Source: Elusimicrobiaceae bacterium
GTDB taxonomy: Bacteria; Elusimicrobiota; Elusimicrobia; Elusimicrobiales; Elusimicrobiaceae
Assembly (NCBI GenBank): GCA_017534965.1
Contig: JAFXVA010000038.1
Coordinates: forward strand, 16,913 to 80,912
Direction: 5' to 3'
Length of the DNA stretch: 64,000 nucleotides
Below are positions 26,589 through 35,314 of the stretch, in pieces; position 1 is the first letter of the stretch, and each line of letters begins with the position of its first letter. The translations under genes were made by a program, and so were the position numbers. Below the pieces are notes generated by a model. The model was given only the letters and a program-made list of their open reading frames with translations, made no database searches and was not told where the DNA came from.

Positions 26589-27353
26589 ATGGAAAATAAT
26601 TTATCAGTTTTTTTAATAACAAAACAGGAAGGCAAAAATTTAGATAAATGTCTTGCCAGCATAAAAGATATTGCCGGCGAAATTATTATCGTTGACAGCG
26701 GCTCAAGCGATAATACTTTGGAAATTGCCAAAAAATATGGCGCAAAGATTTTTCATAAAGATTTTGTTTCTTTTACAGAACAAAAAAACTTTTCTTTAAG
26801 TAAATGCTCTTTACCTTGGGCTTTAAATTTAGATGCCGACGAATATTTAACCCCTGCCTTAGCAACAGAAATTAAAAAAACTTTAAGTAAAAAAACCGAT
26901 ATTGACGGATACTTTTTAATAAGAAACAATATTTTCCTAGGTCGTCAAATGAAGCATAGCGGTATTGCCGCTGAAGCCCGCCTTCGCCTTGTTAAAACAG
27001 CAAAAGCAAAATATGTGGGCGGACTAGTGCACGAAGAACTTGTTGTTGAAGGCAAAACCGCAACTTTAAAAAATACTTTTATGCATAACACTTACACAAG
27101 TATAGATCAATACTTTGAAAAGTTTAACCGCTACTCTACCCTCGCCGCTTTAACTATGCAGCAAAAACACAAAAAATTTAGTATTTTTCAACTTACCCGC
27201 GCCCCGTTTGAGTTTATAAAAATTTATTTTTTAAGACTTGGCTTTTTAGATGGTTTTCAGGGCTTTTTATGGGCTTTATTTAATGCCTGGTATAAAGTTG
27301 TAAAATACACTAAACTTTGGGATTTATCTCGTGAAAATAAAAACACCAAATAA
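26589..27353 (+). CDS. Family 2 glycosyltransferase (LPS core type)
   Basis: Starting at the ATG at 26589 gives 254 residues; an upstream GTG-type extension from 26466 would overlap the divergent lipoprotein gene. GT-A features are VDSGSSDNT and the metal-binding LDADEY motif. The arrangement resembles WaaE/KdtX-type LPS core glucosyltransferases. It overlaps the following heptosyltransferase gene, which supports a role in LPS core assembly. Confidence 0.82.
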   Translation: MENNLSVFLITKQEGKNLDKCLASIKDIAGEIIIVDSGSSDNTLEIAKKYGAKIFHKDFVSFTEQKNFSLSKCSLPWALNLDADEYLTPALATEIKKTLSKKTDIDGYFLIRNNIFLGRQMKHSGIAAEARLRLVKTAKAKYVGGLVHEELVVEGKTATLKNTFMHNTYTSIDQYFEKFNRYSTLAALTMQQKHKKFSIFQLTRAPFEFIKIYFLRLGFLDGFQGFLWALFNAWYKVVKYTKLWDLSRENKNTK

Positions 27354-28344
27354 AATTCTGCTGGTAATCATTAAAGATATGGGCGATGTTATTTTAACTA
27401 CGCCTATGGCTGAAGTTTTAAAATATAACTATCCAAACGCTCAAGTAGATATTTTAGTTCTCAACTCTTTAATTGATGTGGTAAAACATTCCCCTTATAT
27501 AGACAACATTATTACTTATGACAAAAAACAATCTTTTAAAGAAATTTTGAAAATCCGTTCTTTAAAATACGATTGGGTCATAGATTTTTTAAATAATCCA
27601 AGAAGCGCAATGATATGTGCTTTAAGCGGGGCAAAACTTAAAGCCGGCCTTACAACAAATATCCACAAATTTTATGCTTATAATTTTTATCTTAAAAGGC
27701 CTGAGGCAAACACTTATTCCTGTGATTTTAAACTTGAAATGTTAAAACAATTAGGCGTAAAATGGAAAGGCGAACACGCGCCGCTGCCCGTATATAAATT
27801 GAGTAAAGAACAAGAAGAAAAATCTTTACAAATTTACAAAGAATTAAATATTTTGCCTACAGAAAAAGTCATAGGTTTCTATGCCACCACGAAAGTTTAT
27901 AGCCGGGAATGGTCTATACAAAATTTCCAAAAGACAGCAGAACTTTTACACCAAAAATATAACTGCCAAATAATGATAATTTGCGCCCCTTGGGAAAAAG
28001 ATTATGCCTTAAAAATTAAACAAAATACCCCTTGGATACACATAGCTTCTTCTACTGAAAAAATAGAAGATATCTATCCTATCTTAAAACGCCTAAATCT
28101 TTTAATCAGTTGTTGCGGCGGAACAAAACATCTTGCTTTAAGTGTCGCTGTTCCTACAATTACTTTGCACTTTATTACAAGAGTAAAAGATTGGACGCCT
28201 GTATTTAATAAAAAACATATTGGTATTCAAGCACACACCCCTTGCTCCCCTTGCAGAAAAGATACCTGTGATAAAAATTATATCTGCAAAAACGCTATTA
28301 CCCCGCAGGAAGTCTTTGAAGCAGCACAAAAAATTTTGGGTTAA
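27331..28344 (+). CDS. Family 9 glycosyltransferase (heptosyltransferase-like)
   Basis: A 337-residue GT-B enzyme of the WaaC/WaaF type with start GTG at 27331. The N-terminus has IIKDMGDVILTTPM and the C-terminal domain has SCCGGTKHLALSVAVPTI, the nucleotide-sugar-binding region, then a Cys-rich tail (CSPCRKDTC...C) often seen in this family. It should add heptose to the LPS inner core at the cytoplasmic face. It overlaps the GT2 gene by 23 bp. Confidence 0.85.
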   Translation: MKIKTPNKILLVIIKDMGDVILTTPMAEVLKYNYPNAQVDILVLNSLIDVVKHSPYIDNIITYDKKQSFKEILKIRSLKYDWVIDFLNNPRSAMICALSGAKLKAGLTTNIHKFYAYNFYLKRPEANTYSCDFKLEMLKQLGVKWKGEHAPLPVYKLSKEQEEKSLQIYKELNILPTEKVIGFYATTKVYSREWSIQNFQKTAELLHQKYNCQIMIICAPWEKDYALKIKQNTPWIHIASSTEKIEDIYPILKRLNLLISCCGGTKHLALSVAVPTITLHFITRVKDWTPVFNKKHIGIQAHTPCSPCRKDTCDKNYICKNAITPQEVFEAAQKILG

Positions 28345-28481
28345 TTTTAACAAAAAGCCCTAAACGCAAAAACTTACTATTTTATTGCATTTTTTCTTTT
28401 CTTTCGTCTGAAGATTTTCCCGGCTCTTTTACCTTTTTAAAAACCCCTACACAAAATAAAACTAATTGGTAAAATATAATT

Positions 28482-29750
28482 ATGAAAAAATTTACCTTAT
28501 TTATCATTTTAACCTTAATAGCTTTACCTATTAAGGCAGGTGAAATACCAACAGGGGCCAAACTTTCTTTAGAAGACTGCATAAATTTAACTTTAAAACA
28601 TAACCCAACTTTACAGGCGGCCTCTTTAAACACGCAAGTCCAGCAAAACAGACTAGCGCAAACTCGTGCTAACTATTTACCGCAAGTTAACGGCAATGCT
28701 TCTTATTCTCGTTCTAATCAGGAAGGCGCTAGCGGTTGGAGTGATGCAAAAGACGGCTATTCTTCTTCTATTTCGGCCTCGCAACTGATTTATGATTTCG
28801 GTAAAACGGGTTTATCAAATAAAATACAAAAAAATAATGTTTATTCTTCCCAGCAGGATGAACAAAGCACAATTAATGACGTTATTTATAAATTAAAACA
28901 GGCCTATTATGGTGTTTTAAATGCCGAAGAAAGCCGTAATGTTTACGCCGGGTCGGTAGAACAATACCAAGAACAATTAAAAAGAGCCAAGGCATTTTAT
29001 GATGTCGGTACACGCCCAAAAATTGACGTAACAACAGCGGAAGTTAACTTAAACAATGCAAAACTTAATTTAATCAAAGGCGAAAATGCTTTAAAAACCG
29101 CTTATTACAACTTAACAAATGTTATGGGCGTTTACGATCAAAACCCTTCTTTTACTTTAGTAAAGAAAAACACTATTCCCGAATATAATATAACCATTGA
29201 TGAAGCTTTAAAAGAAGCGCAAAAAAACAGACCGGATTTACTTTCGCTTCAATATAAACTTGAAAATGCCAAAAAGAATGTTGACTTGGCAAAAACAGGT
29301 TTTGCGCCATCACTTACGGCAAACGGCTCTTATGGTTGGAGTGGGCAGGATTTCCCCCTTTATGACCGCTGGAGCGTAGGGGCCGGGATAAATGTGCCGA
29401 TATTTAGCGGACTTAGCACAGTTAACCAAGTTAAAGAAGCAAAAAATAATATGCAAGTTGCCTATGCTAATTTAACGGCAAAAGAACAGGCCATTTTACT
29501 TGATATAAAAACTTGCTATTTTAACCTTGAAGAAGCAAAAACAAGGATACCCCTTACAGAACTTTCGCGCAAACAAGCACAGGAAAACTATGACCTTGCC
29601 GTCGGTCGTTATAAAGTAGGCGTGGGAAATTATATTGAAGTTAAAGATGCGGAAATAACTTTAAGTAATGCAAAACTTTCTTACATCAGTGCAGTATTTG
29701 ATTATAATTTAGCCATAGCTAATCTTGAGCGTGCTATGGGCAAAAGATAA
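28482..29750 (+). CDS. TolC-family outer-membrane efflux protein
   Basis: A 422-residue protein with a signal peptide (about 1-19) and two tandem outer-membrane efflux domains, each with long alternating helices (DCINLTLKHNPTLQ and EALKEAQKNRPDLLSL). TolC forms a trimeric channel across the outer membrane and the periplasm. It is the first gene of the efflux operon; the HlyD/MacA adaptor gene starts 12 bp after it. Confidence 0.9.
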   Translation: MKKFTLFIILTLIALPIKAGEIPTGAKLSLEDCINLTLKHNPTLQAASLNTQVQQNRLAQTRANYLPQVNGNASYSRSNQEGASGWSDAKDGYSSSISASQLIYDFGKTGLSNKIQKNNVYSSQQDEQSTINDVIYKLKQAYYGVLNAEESRNVYAGSVEQYQEQLKRAKAFYDVGTRPKIDVTTAEVNLNNAKLNLIKGENALKTAYYNLTNVMGVYDQNPSFTLVKKNTIPEYNITIDEALKEAQKNRPDLLSLQYKLENAKKNVDLAKTGFAPSLTANGSYGWSGQDFPLYDRWSVGAGINVPIFSGLSTVNQVKEAKNNMQVAYANLTAKEQAILLDIKTCYFNLEEAKTRIPLTELSRKQAQENYDLAVGRYKVGVGNYIEVKDAEITLSNAKLSYISAVFDYNLAIANLERAMGKR

Positions 29751-29761
29751 AAGGAAAAATT

Positions 29762-30889
29762 ATGAAAAATAAAAAAATAATAATTATAAGTTGTATTTGT
29801 TTAGTCCTTGCAATTTTTGTTTTAAAAGGTTGCAAAAGTTCAAAAGGGGTGCAGTATAAAACCGAAACGCCCCAAAAAGCAACTATTGTGGAACAGGTTG
29901 AGGCCTCAGGCACAATTAACCCTGTTACCCAAACTAGTGTCGGCACGCAAGTTTCCGGCCGAGTAGAAAAACTTTTAGTTGATTATAACTCTTAAGTAAA
30001 AAAGGGTGATTTGCTTGCCGTTATTGACCCTTCCACTTATGAATCAAATGTAAAACGGCAAGAAGCCAATCTTCAAAAAGTTAAAAGTGTGGCAGATAAC
30101 TCAAAACGCAATTTAGAAAGATATAAAACCCTTTATAAACAAGACCTTGTTGCCAAAAGCGAACTTGATGACGCCCAAACAAATTATCTTTCCGCTTATG
30201 CTCAAGTGGTGCAAGCACAAGCCGCTCTTGATAAAGCAAAAATTGACCTTGATTACACAAAAATTATTTCTCCCGTTGACGGAATAGTAATTTCAAAAGA
30301 AGTAGAGCAGGGCCAAACGGTTGCAGCAAGTTTCCAAACGCCAACTTTGTTTTTAGTTGCCGAAAACCTTAAAAAAATGCAAATTGAAGTTAATATTTCA
30401 GAAGCAGATATCAGCAAAATAAAAGAAGGCCAAGAAGTGGAATTTTCCGTTGACGCCTACCCTACAACTACTTTTAAAGCCATTGTAAAACAGGTAAGAA
30501 ACAGCGCAACCACCATTTCCAATGTTGTTACTTACACCGTAGTCGTTGCTTTTGATAATGACGATTTAAAACTTAAACCCGGTATGACGGCAAATGTTTC
30601 TATCATCAGCGCAAAATGCGAAGATTGCTTGACCGTTCCAAACCAAGCTTTAAGATTTGTTCCGCCGACAAATGCAAAAATTGATGGCGAAAATCAAAAA
30701 TTCTATAAAAACCAAGGCCTTTGGACTCAAACCAAAGGTGGCCTTAAACGCATTGATGTAAAAACCGGTATTACAGACGGCAACAGAACGCAAATTATCA
30801 GCAAAGAAATTACGCCCCAAACAGAAATTATTGTTTCTTCTAACGAAGTTAAACAAAAAAATCAAAGAAGACCGGGTATGCGCCTTTAG
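29762..30889 (+). pseudogene. HlyD/MacA-family periplasmic adaptor, frame broken by one TAA
   Basis: The open frame from 29762 stops at TAA 29993-29995 after DYNS, and the same frame then continues from VKKGDLLAVIDP to 30889 with full family similarity. Together the two parts give about 375 residues, the length of MacA. The N-terminal part has a signal/lipoprotein-like segment; the second has a coiled-coil hairpin (about residues 95-165 of the joined protein) and a lipoyl/beta-barrel region. At the position of the TAA, homologs usually have lysine, and one A-to-T change (AAA to TAA) would explain it. It could be a pseudogene, an assembly error or a recoded stop. Confidence 0.75.
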
Positions 30890-30910
30890 TTAAAAAATAA
30901 GGAATAAAAA

Positions 30911-31615
30911 ATGGCACTTATTAAAGTTGAGCATATTTGGAAAATTTATAAACTTGGCGATATTGACCTTGAAGTTTTAAAAGATGTCAGTCTTGAAATC
31001 AATGCCGGCGAATTTGTTGCTATTATGGGCCCAAGCGGTAGTGGTAAAAGCACATTTATGAATATGCTTGGTTGCCTTGATAAACCGACAAAAGGCAAAT
31101 ATATTTTAGATGGGCAAGATATAACAAACTCCACCCTTAGCAAGCTTGCCGATATCCGCTGCCGTAAAATTGGTTTTGTTTTCCAGGGTTTTAATTTGCT
31201 TTCAAGAACAACTGCTATGGAAAATGTTGAACTGCCTATGATTTACGCTCATACCCCAACAGGTGAACGCTACCAAAAAGCAAAAGCTGCGCTTGAAAGC
31301 GTTGGCCTTGGGCAAAGACTTTACCACATGCCCAATCAACTTTCCGGCGGGCAACAACAACGCGTGGCTATTGCGCGTGCAATAGTAAACGATGCCCCCA
31401 TAATTTTTGCCGATGAGCCAACCGGCAACCTTGATACAAAAACAAGTATTGAAGTTATGGAAACTTTTTACCGCTTAAACAGAGATAATAATAAAACTAT
31501 TATCCTTGTCACGCACGAACCCGATATTGCAGAGTATGCTAAAAGAATAGTGCGTTTTAAAGACGGCAAAATAGTTCTTGACGAAATAAATAAAAATAGG
31601 GTGGTCGTCAAATGA
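30911..31615 (+). CDS. macB: MacB-type ABC transporter ATPase
   Basis: A 234-residue ATPase with Walker [10 protein letters not shown] (about 38-46), Q-loop, [14 protein letters not shown] signature, Walker [13 protein letters not shown] and the [10 protein letters not shown] segment of the LolD/MacB subfamily. It should energise MacB-type mechanotransmission with the downstream permease and the HlyD adaptor. The permease gene overlaps its stop as ATGA. Confidence 0.92.
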   Translation: MALIKVEHIWKIYKLGDIDLEVLKDVSLEINAGEFVAIMGPSGSGKSTFMNMLGCLDKPTKGKYILDGQDITNSTLSKLADIRCRKIGFVFQGFNLLSRTTAMENVELPMIYAHTPTGERYQKAKAALESVGLGQRLYHMPNQLSGGQQQRVAIARAIVNDAPIIFADEPTGNLDTKTSIEVMETFYRLNRDNNKTIILVTHEPDIAEYAKRIVRFKDGKIVLDEINKNRVVVK

Positions 31616-32847
31616 AAGATATTTTAACTATTTTCAAAATTGCAATTAAAGCCATTTGGATAAATAAAATGCGCTCTGCCCTAACAAGTTTGGGTATAAT
31701 TATCGGCGTAGCGGCGGTTATTGTTATGCTTGCCGTTGGCGAAGGTTCTAAAGCAAAAATTGAAAAGCAAATGGCTTCTATGGGTAGTAATCTTTTGATG
31801 ATACGCTCCGGCTCAACCACTTCAAGCGGGGCGCGGGCCGGCATGGGCGCACAACCAACGCTTACCTTAAAAGATGCTTACGCTATTGAAGAAAGTGTGC
31901 CTTTAGTAACCCAAGTTGCGCCAAGTGTTAATGGTATGGGTCAAATTGTTTATGGCAATCAAAACTGGTCCACACAAATTACAGGCACAACTACGGCTTT
32001 ATTTCATATTCGCTCTTGGGAAGTGGAAAACGGCTCTTTATTTACTTCTGAAGAAATACGCCAGGGTTCAAATGTAGCAATACTCGGTCAAACCGTTGTT
32101 GAAAATCTTTTTGGCACAGTTGACCCGGTCGGGCAAACAGTGCGTATCAAAAATATTCCCTTTAAAGTTGTGGGCGTTTTAAAAAGTATGGGCCAATCGG
32201 CCATGGGCTCTGACCAAGATGATACAATTATTGTGCCTGTTACAACCGCAATGAAAAAACTTATCGGCTCGCAATTTCCCGGCACAGTTAATAATATTAT
32301 GGTGCAGACTGCTTCAACGGAAGATTTGGAAAAAGCAGAAGAAGATATTTCTATACTTTTGCGCCAACGCCACAACATAACCGGCAGAAAAACTGACGAT
32401 TTTATGATTAGAAATCTAACCCAAATGATGGAAAGTGCTATGGAAATGAGTCAAACTTTATCCCTTTTGCTTGCGGCTATTGCCTCAATTTCCTTACTTG
32501 TTGGCGGTATCGGTATTATGAATATTATGCTTGTTTCTGTTACGGAAAGGACAAGGGAAATCGGTATAAGAATGGCAATCGGTGCAAAAAGTTGGGATAT
32601 CCGCTTACAATTTTTAATTGAGGCCTTAGTTCTTTCTTTAAGTGGCGGTATTTTTGGAATTATTCTTGGTATTGGGGCAGCTTTGATTATCAAAAATTTC
32701 TTTCCTGATACTTTGCCAATAGCAATAACTTTTACGCCAATGCTGCTTGCTTTTGGTTTTTCAGGTTTAGTCGGTATCTTCTTTGGTTTTTACCTGGCCT
32801 ATAAGGCCTCTATGCTTAATCCGATTGATGCCTTAAGATTTGAGTAA
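31612..32847 (+). CDS. MacB-type ABC transporter permease
   Basis: A 411-residue protein with one N-terminal membrane helix, a periplasmic MacB_PCD-type domain (about 50-270) and three C-terminal membrane helices with the FtsX-like MLVSVTERTREIGIRMAIGA segment. In E. coli MacB the ATPase and this part are one protein; here they are two genes, as in many LolCDE/Mac-like systems. It completes a TolC / adaptor / ATPase / permease set whose adaptor gene is interrupted. Confidence 0.9.
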   Translation: MKDILTIFKIAIKAIWINKMRSALTSLGIIIGVAAVIVMLAVGEGSKAKIEKQMASMGSNLLMIRSGSTTSSGARAGMGAQPTLTLKDAYAIEESVPLVTQVAPSVNGMGQIVYGNQNWSTQITGTTTALFHIRSWEVENGSLFTSEEIRQGSNVAILGQTVVENLFGTVDPVGQTVRIKNIPFKVVGVLKSMGQSAMGSDQDDTIIVPVTTAMKKLIGSQFPGTVNNIMVQTASTEDLEKAEEDISILLRQRHNITGRKTDDFMIRNLTQMMESAMEMSQTLSLLLAAIASISLLVGGIGIMNIMLVSVTERTREIGIRMAIGAKSWDIRLQFLIEALVLSLSGGIFGIILGIGAALIIKNFFPDTLPIAITFTPMLLAFGFSGLVGIFFGFYLAYKASMLNPIDALRFE

Positions 32848-32856
32848 ATATTCCCC

Positions 32857-32880
32857 CACCCCTTTTTGCCTTAAGGGGTG
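32857..32880 (+). terminator. Weak intrinsic terminator
   Basis: CACCCCTT paired with AAGGGGTG around an 8-nt loop, then TTTGTT. It is 9 bp after the permease stop. Confidence 0.5.
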
Positions 32881-33170
32881 TTTGTTCCGTTTTATCTTAT
32901 ATTCTAATATTATCTTATTTGCTTTGTTTGGGCTTTATTGTTTGTCAGTTTTTTTGTTTGCTTGGTTTTGGCTCAAACTCGTGCAAAATTATATTTTTCT
33001 ATCTAAGCCACTAACTCGTAAGAAAGCAATTTTGTAAAGGTAAAAACTATTGCTTTCTTACTCGGACATAGACGGCTTGTTAGAACAGAAAAATATTTCA
33101 ATTTTGCAAACACTCCATATCGCCAAATACCAAGCAAACGGATAGAGAAAAAGCAATATTAAAAAAGGGC
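32881..33170. other. Noncoding stretch with a 13-bp inverted repeat
   Basis: 290 bp with no supported gene. It contains an exact 13-bp inverted repeat (GTAAGAAAGCAAT at 33018-33030 and ATTGCTTTCTTAC at 33049-33061, loop 18 nt). No T-run follows, so it is not a typical terminator. The rest is AT-rich with no visible structure. Confidence 0.5.
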
Positions 33171-33199
33171 TTGACAATTTTACAAATTTACAATATACT
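33171..33199 (+). promoter_or_regulatory. Strong sigma70-like promoter
   Basis: Consensus TTGACA (33171-33176), 17-bp spacer, TATACT (33194-33199). The transcription start would be near 33206, before the structured RNA. Confidence 0.75.
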
Positions 33200-33205
33200 A
33201 TAAGT

Positions 33206-33515
33206 GTAATAAAAATATTGCAAAGGTTTTAGAACTTTTGCGGTAATTCTCTAAGGAGAATAAGGTTTGTTATGACGGGTAGAAATGCCCGTAAAAAAAT
33301 TTGAATCTGATTTTGGAACCTTGCGAAGAGCAAGGAGAGCTTTTGAAATTCAAAGGCATCTTTTCCCTCCAAAAACAGTCCGTTATGAAGGCGCGAAGTG
33401 GACGGCTTAATTACCCGTTTGCTTTGCGCCAAATGTCTGCCAGCTAACTGCTGGCGGACTACGGCTGTTATGTTTGGGTCAGGGAAAAGAGCTCAAACAT
33501 AGCAGCCGTTTTTTT
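33206..33515 (+). ncRNA. Structured leader or independent ncRNA upstream of pilin
   Basis: About 310 nt of folded RNA predicted by eye: hairpins at 33220-33241, 33246-33261, 33275-33292, a large one from 33300 to 33354 enclosing CCTTGC/GCAAGG, a stem pairing GTCC with GGAC (33378-33403), and 33435-33459, then an intrinsic terminator. The start codon of the pilin is 37 nt after the terminator T-run, leaving no room for a separate promoter, so either the RNA is an attenuating leader of the pilin or the pilin relies on read-through. I could not match it to tmRNA, RNase P, SRP, cobalamin or c-di-GMP-I sequence motifs. Confidence 0.65.
33462..33515 (+). terminator. Intrinsic terminator before pilin start
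   Basis: CGGCTGTTATGTTTG (33462-33476) pairs over 15 bp, with one G:U, with CAAACATAGCAGCCG (33494-33508); seven T follow (33509-33515). Confidence 0.85.
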
Positions 33516-33552
33516 ATTGCAAAAAAGCTAATTAAAATAATGGAGAATTAAA

Positions 33553-33981
33553 ATGAAAAACAATAAAGGTTTCACCTTAATTGAATTATTAGTTGTCGTG
33601 TTAATTATCGGTATTTTGGCTGCTATCGCATTGCCTCAATACTTTAAAGCTGTTGCAAGATCCAGAGCTACTGAAGCTATGATGATCACCAAAAATGTCA
33701 GAGATGCTGCTCAAAGATTCATGTTGTCGCACAATAATGCTTTTCCAGCAACCTTTGATGAGCTTGATATCACCATTGAACCAACTACAACTACCTATGT
33801 ATACACACTTGAAGATGGTTCTGTCCATGCAGAAGCTGTAGATAGAACCCATGGTGTTGACTTCGATTACAGCTTTAATGAAGGATGCACTACACCTGTT
33901 TGCTCTGGCCCAGGACAAGCAGCAGACCAAACGTGCACTGGTTTAAATATTCCTACTGTAGCACCGGCAGAATGCCAGTAG
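33553..33981 (+). CDS. Type IV pilin, probable major subunit
   Basis: A 142-residue prepilin with a short leader (MKNNKG|FTLIELLVVVLIIG, Glu5 in the mature protein) and a compact globular domain with four cysteines in the C-terminal third (EGCTTPVC, QTCTG, AECQ). The short length and its own strong promoter and leader suggest an abundant pilin. A GGAG ribosome binding site precedes the ATG. It lies away from the pilus cluster at 51899-64000, which presumably assembles it. Confidence 0.88.
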   Translation: MKNNKGFTLIELLVVVLIIGILAAIALPQYFKAVARSRATEAMMITKNVRDAAQRFMLSHNNAFPATFDELDITIEPTTTTYVYTLEDGSVHAEAVDRTHGVDFDYSFNEGCTTPVCSGPGQAADQTCTGLNIPTVAPAECQ

Positions 33982-34080
33982 AAAAAGATATTGCAAATAT
34001 CATATTTTCCCGGATAGTATTATGATATTTGCATAAATGAAAGCGAAAGAATTATTTTCTCCATGCTTTCAACAGAAAAT

Positions 34081-34110
34081 AACCCTCTTTTTTAAAGAGG
34101 GTTATTTTTT
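34081..34110 (+). terminator. Intrinsic terminator of the pilin gene
   Basis: AACCCTCTTT with AAAGAGGGTT around a 3-nt loop, followed by ATTTTTT; 99 bp after the pilin stop. Confidence 0.85.
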
Positions 34111-34140
34111 ATCTGTAATTTTAAACTTCTAAAATCAAGC

Positions 34141-34257
34141 AGAGTGCTTTTTTGCAAGGATTTTGCGTTTAAATGCTAAACAGAGCAAATGTTTTTGCGG
34201 AAAGTTTTGTGTCAAATTTGCTAAAATAGAGCACATTGTTTTTGCGAGGATTTTGGA
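34141..34257. repeat. Three degenerate tandem repeats of about 41-46 bp
   Basis: Units at 34141-34181, 34182-34227 and 34228-34257 share AGAGC/T, GTTTTTGCGAGG/A, ATTTTG and, in the first two, AAATtTGCTAAA near the end. They lie between convergent genes in the intergenic stretch 34111-34393. No protein-coding frame is supported. Confidence 0.55.
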
Positions 34258-34374
34258 GCTATTTTTAATTAGTTTTTCTTTATATAAATAAAGAAAAACG
34301 ATTTTAGAAATGAGGTATACCTAGAGCGGCTGGCAAGCCCGCGTATCCGAAATTTCTAAAAAATTAAAAATAGC
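34258..34374. repeat. Nested palindromic element resembling a three-way RNA junction
   Basis: Outer 12-bp stem GCTATTTTTAAT (34258-34269) and ATTAAAAATAGC (34363-34374). Inside are a 12-bp hairpin GTTTTTCTTTAT-ATAA-ATAAAGAAAAAC (34272-34299) and a stem TTTTAGAAAT (34302-34311) with ATTTCTAAAA (34352-34361) enclosing a further GC-rich hairpin. All long arms are exact, which indicates selection for secondary structure or a palindromic mobile or terminator element. Confidence 0.6.
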
Positions 34375-34384
34375 CCAAAAGCCG
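34370..34384. repeat. Dispersed 15-bp repeat, copy 2
   Basis: ATAGCCCAAAAGCCG, identical to 14626-14640, just downstream of the trxB stop on the minus strand. Confidence 0.5.
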
Positions 34385-34393
34385 AAGCAAAAA

Positions 34394-35314
34394 CTATTTT
34401 AGAAGATTAGCGTGGGCGGCAGCTTCTATGCCGGCATTTGCGCCTGTGCCTGCAGCCACTATTGCTTGGCGGTAAAGGGTGTTAGTGCAATCGCCGGAAG
34501 CAAAAACGCCTTCAATATTAGTCTGGGCTCTTTCGTTTACAAGAACTTGGCCGGCCTCATTAAGCAAAACACCACTATCCTTTAAGAAAGCAGTTTGCGG
34601 AACAGAACCTATTGCCACAAAAACACCTTGCACTTTTATTGTTTGTTTTTCACCTGTTTGTGGATTTTTTAAGATAACGGCTTCAAGCCCGTTTTCACTT
34701 CCTTCAAGAGTGTCAACGACGGCAGGAATAATCATTTGAATTTTAGGGTTTGCTTTGGCAGCGGCAATATTTTTGGCATCTGCTCTAAAGCCGTCGCGTC
34801 TATGGACTAAATAAACTTTTGGGCAGAAATTGGTAAGAAATAAAGCATCTTCAAAAGCGGTATTTCCCCCGCCTACAACGCAAACTTCTTTGCCTTTAAA
34901 AAAGAAACCATCGCAAGTAGCACACGCACTAACGCCTTTACCTTTAAATTTATCTTCGCCTGCAATATTTAGCCATCTGGCACTTGCCCCTGTTGCAATA
35001 ATTAAAGAAAGATATTCATATTCAGAGCCGTTTTGGCAAAGAACTTTTTTATTTTTGGTATCTACTTTTGCGGCTGTTTCGGTAATAATTTCAGCACCGA
35101 GCCGTTTGGCCTGTTTTTGCATATTATCCATAAGTTCAAAACCGCTGATAGGATTAACAAAACCGGCATAGTTTTCTATATCATTTGTCTGCAAAAGTTG
35201 ACCGCCCGGCGCAGAACCTGACAAAATTGTTGTTTTTAAACCAGCTCTAAGAGTATATAAAGCCGCGCTCAAAGCACTTGGCCCGCAACCGATTATTAAA
35301 ATATCTGTCTTCAT
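34394..35314 (-). CDS. trxB: Thioredoxin reductase
   Basis: A 306-residue FAD/NADPH flavoprotein that reduces thioredoxin. FAD-binding GCGPSAL, redox-active CATC (Cys131 and Cys134) and NADPH-binding GGGNTAFEDA are all present, with the C-terminal GVFASGDCTN motif. The gene overlaps maf by 4 bp. Confidence 0.95.
   Translation of the reverse strand: MKTDILIIGCGPSALSAALYTLRAGLKTTILSGSAPGGQLLQTNDIENYAGFVNPISGFELMDNMQKQAKRLGAEIITETAAKVDTKNKKVLCQNGSEYEYLSLIIATGASARWLNIAGEDKFKGKGVSACATCDGFFFKGKEVCVVGGGNTAFEDALFLTNFCPKVYLVHRRDGFRADAKNIAAAKANPKIQMIIPAVVDTLEGSENGLEAVILKNPQTGEKQTIKVQGVFVAIGSVPQTAFLKDSGVLLNEAGQVLVNERAQTNIEGVFASGDCTNTLYRQAIVAAGTGANAGIEAAAHANLLK

Noticed and set aside
29993..29995. Possibility of a nonstandard genetic code reading TAA as an amino acid
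   Set aside because: TAA is the normal stop of many other genes in the window, alongside TAG and TGA, so general reassignment is not supported; local nonsense change or error fits better.
32840..33037. 65-aa hydrophobic plus-strand reading frame after the MacB-type permease
   Set aside because: It overlaps the permease stop, a terminator and an inverted repeat; its hydrophobicity is what T-rich DNA gives, with no ribosome binding site.
33206..33515. Identification of the RNA as c-di-GMP riboswitch, tmRNA, RNase P or SRP RNA
   Set aside because: I looked for the conserved cores of each and found no adequate match; it remains unassigned.
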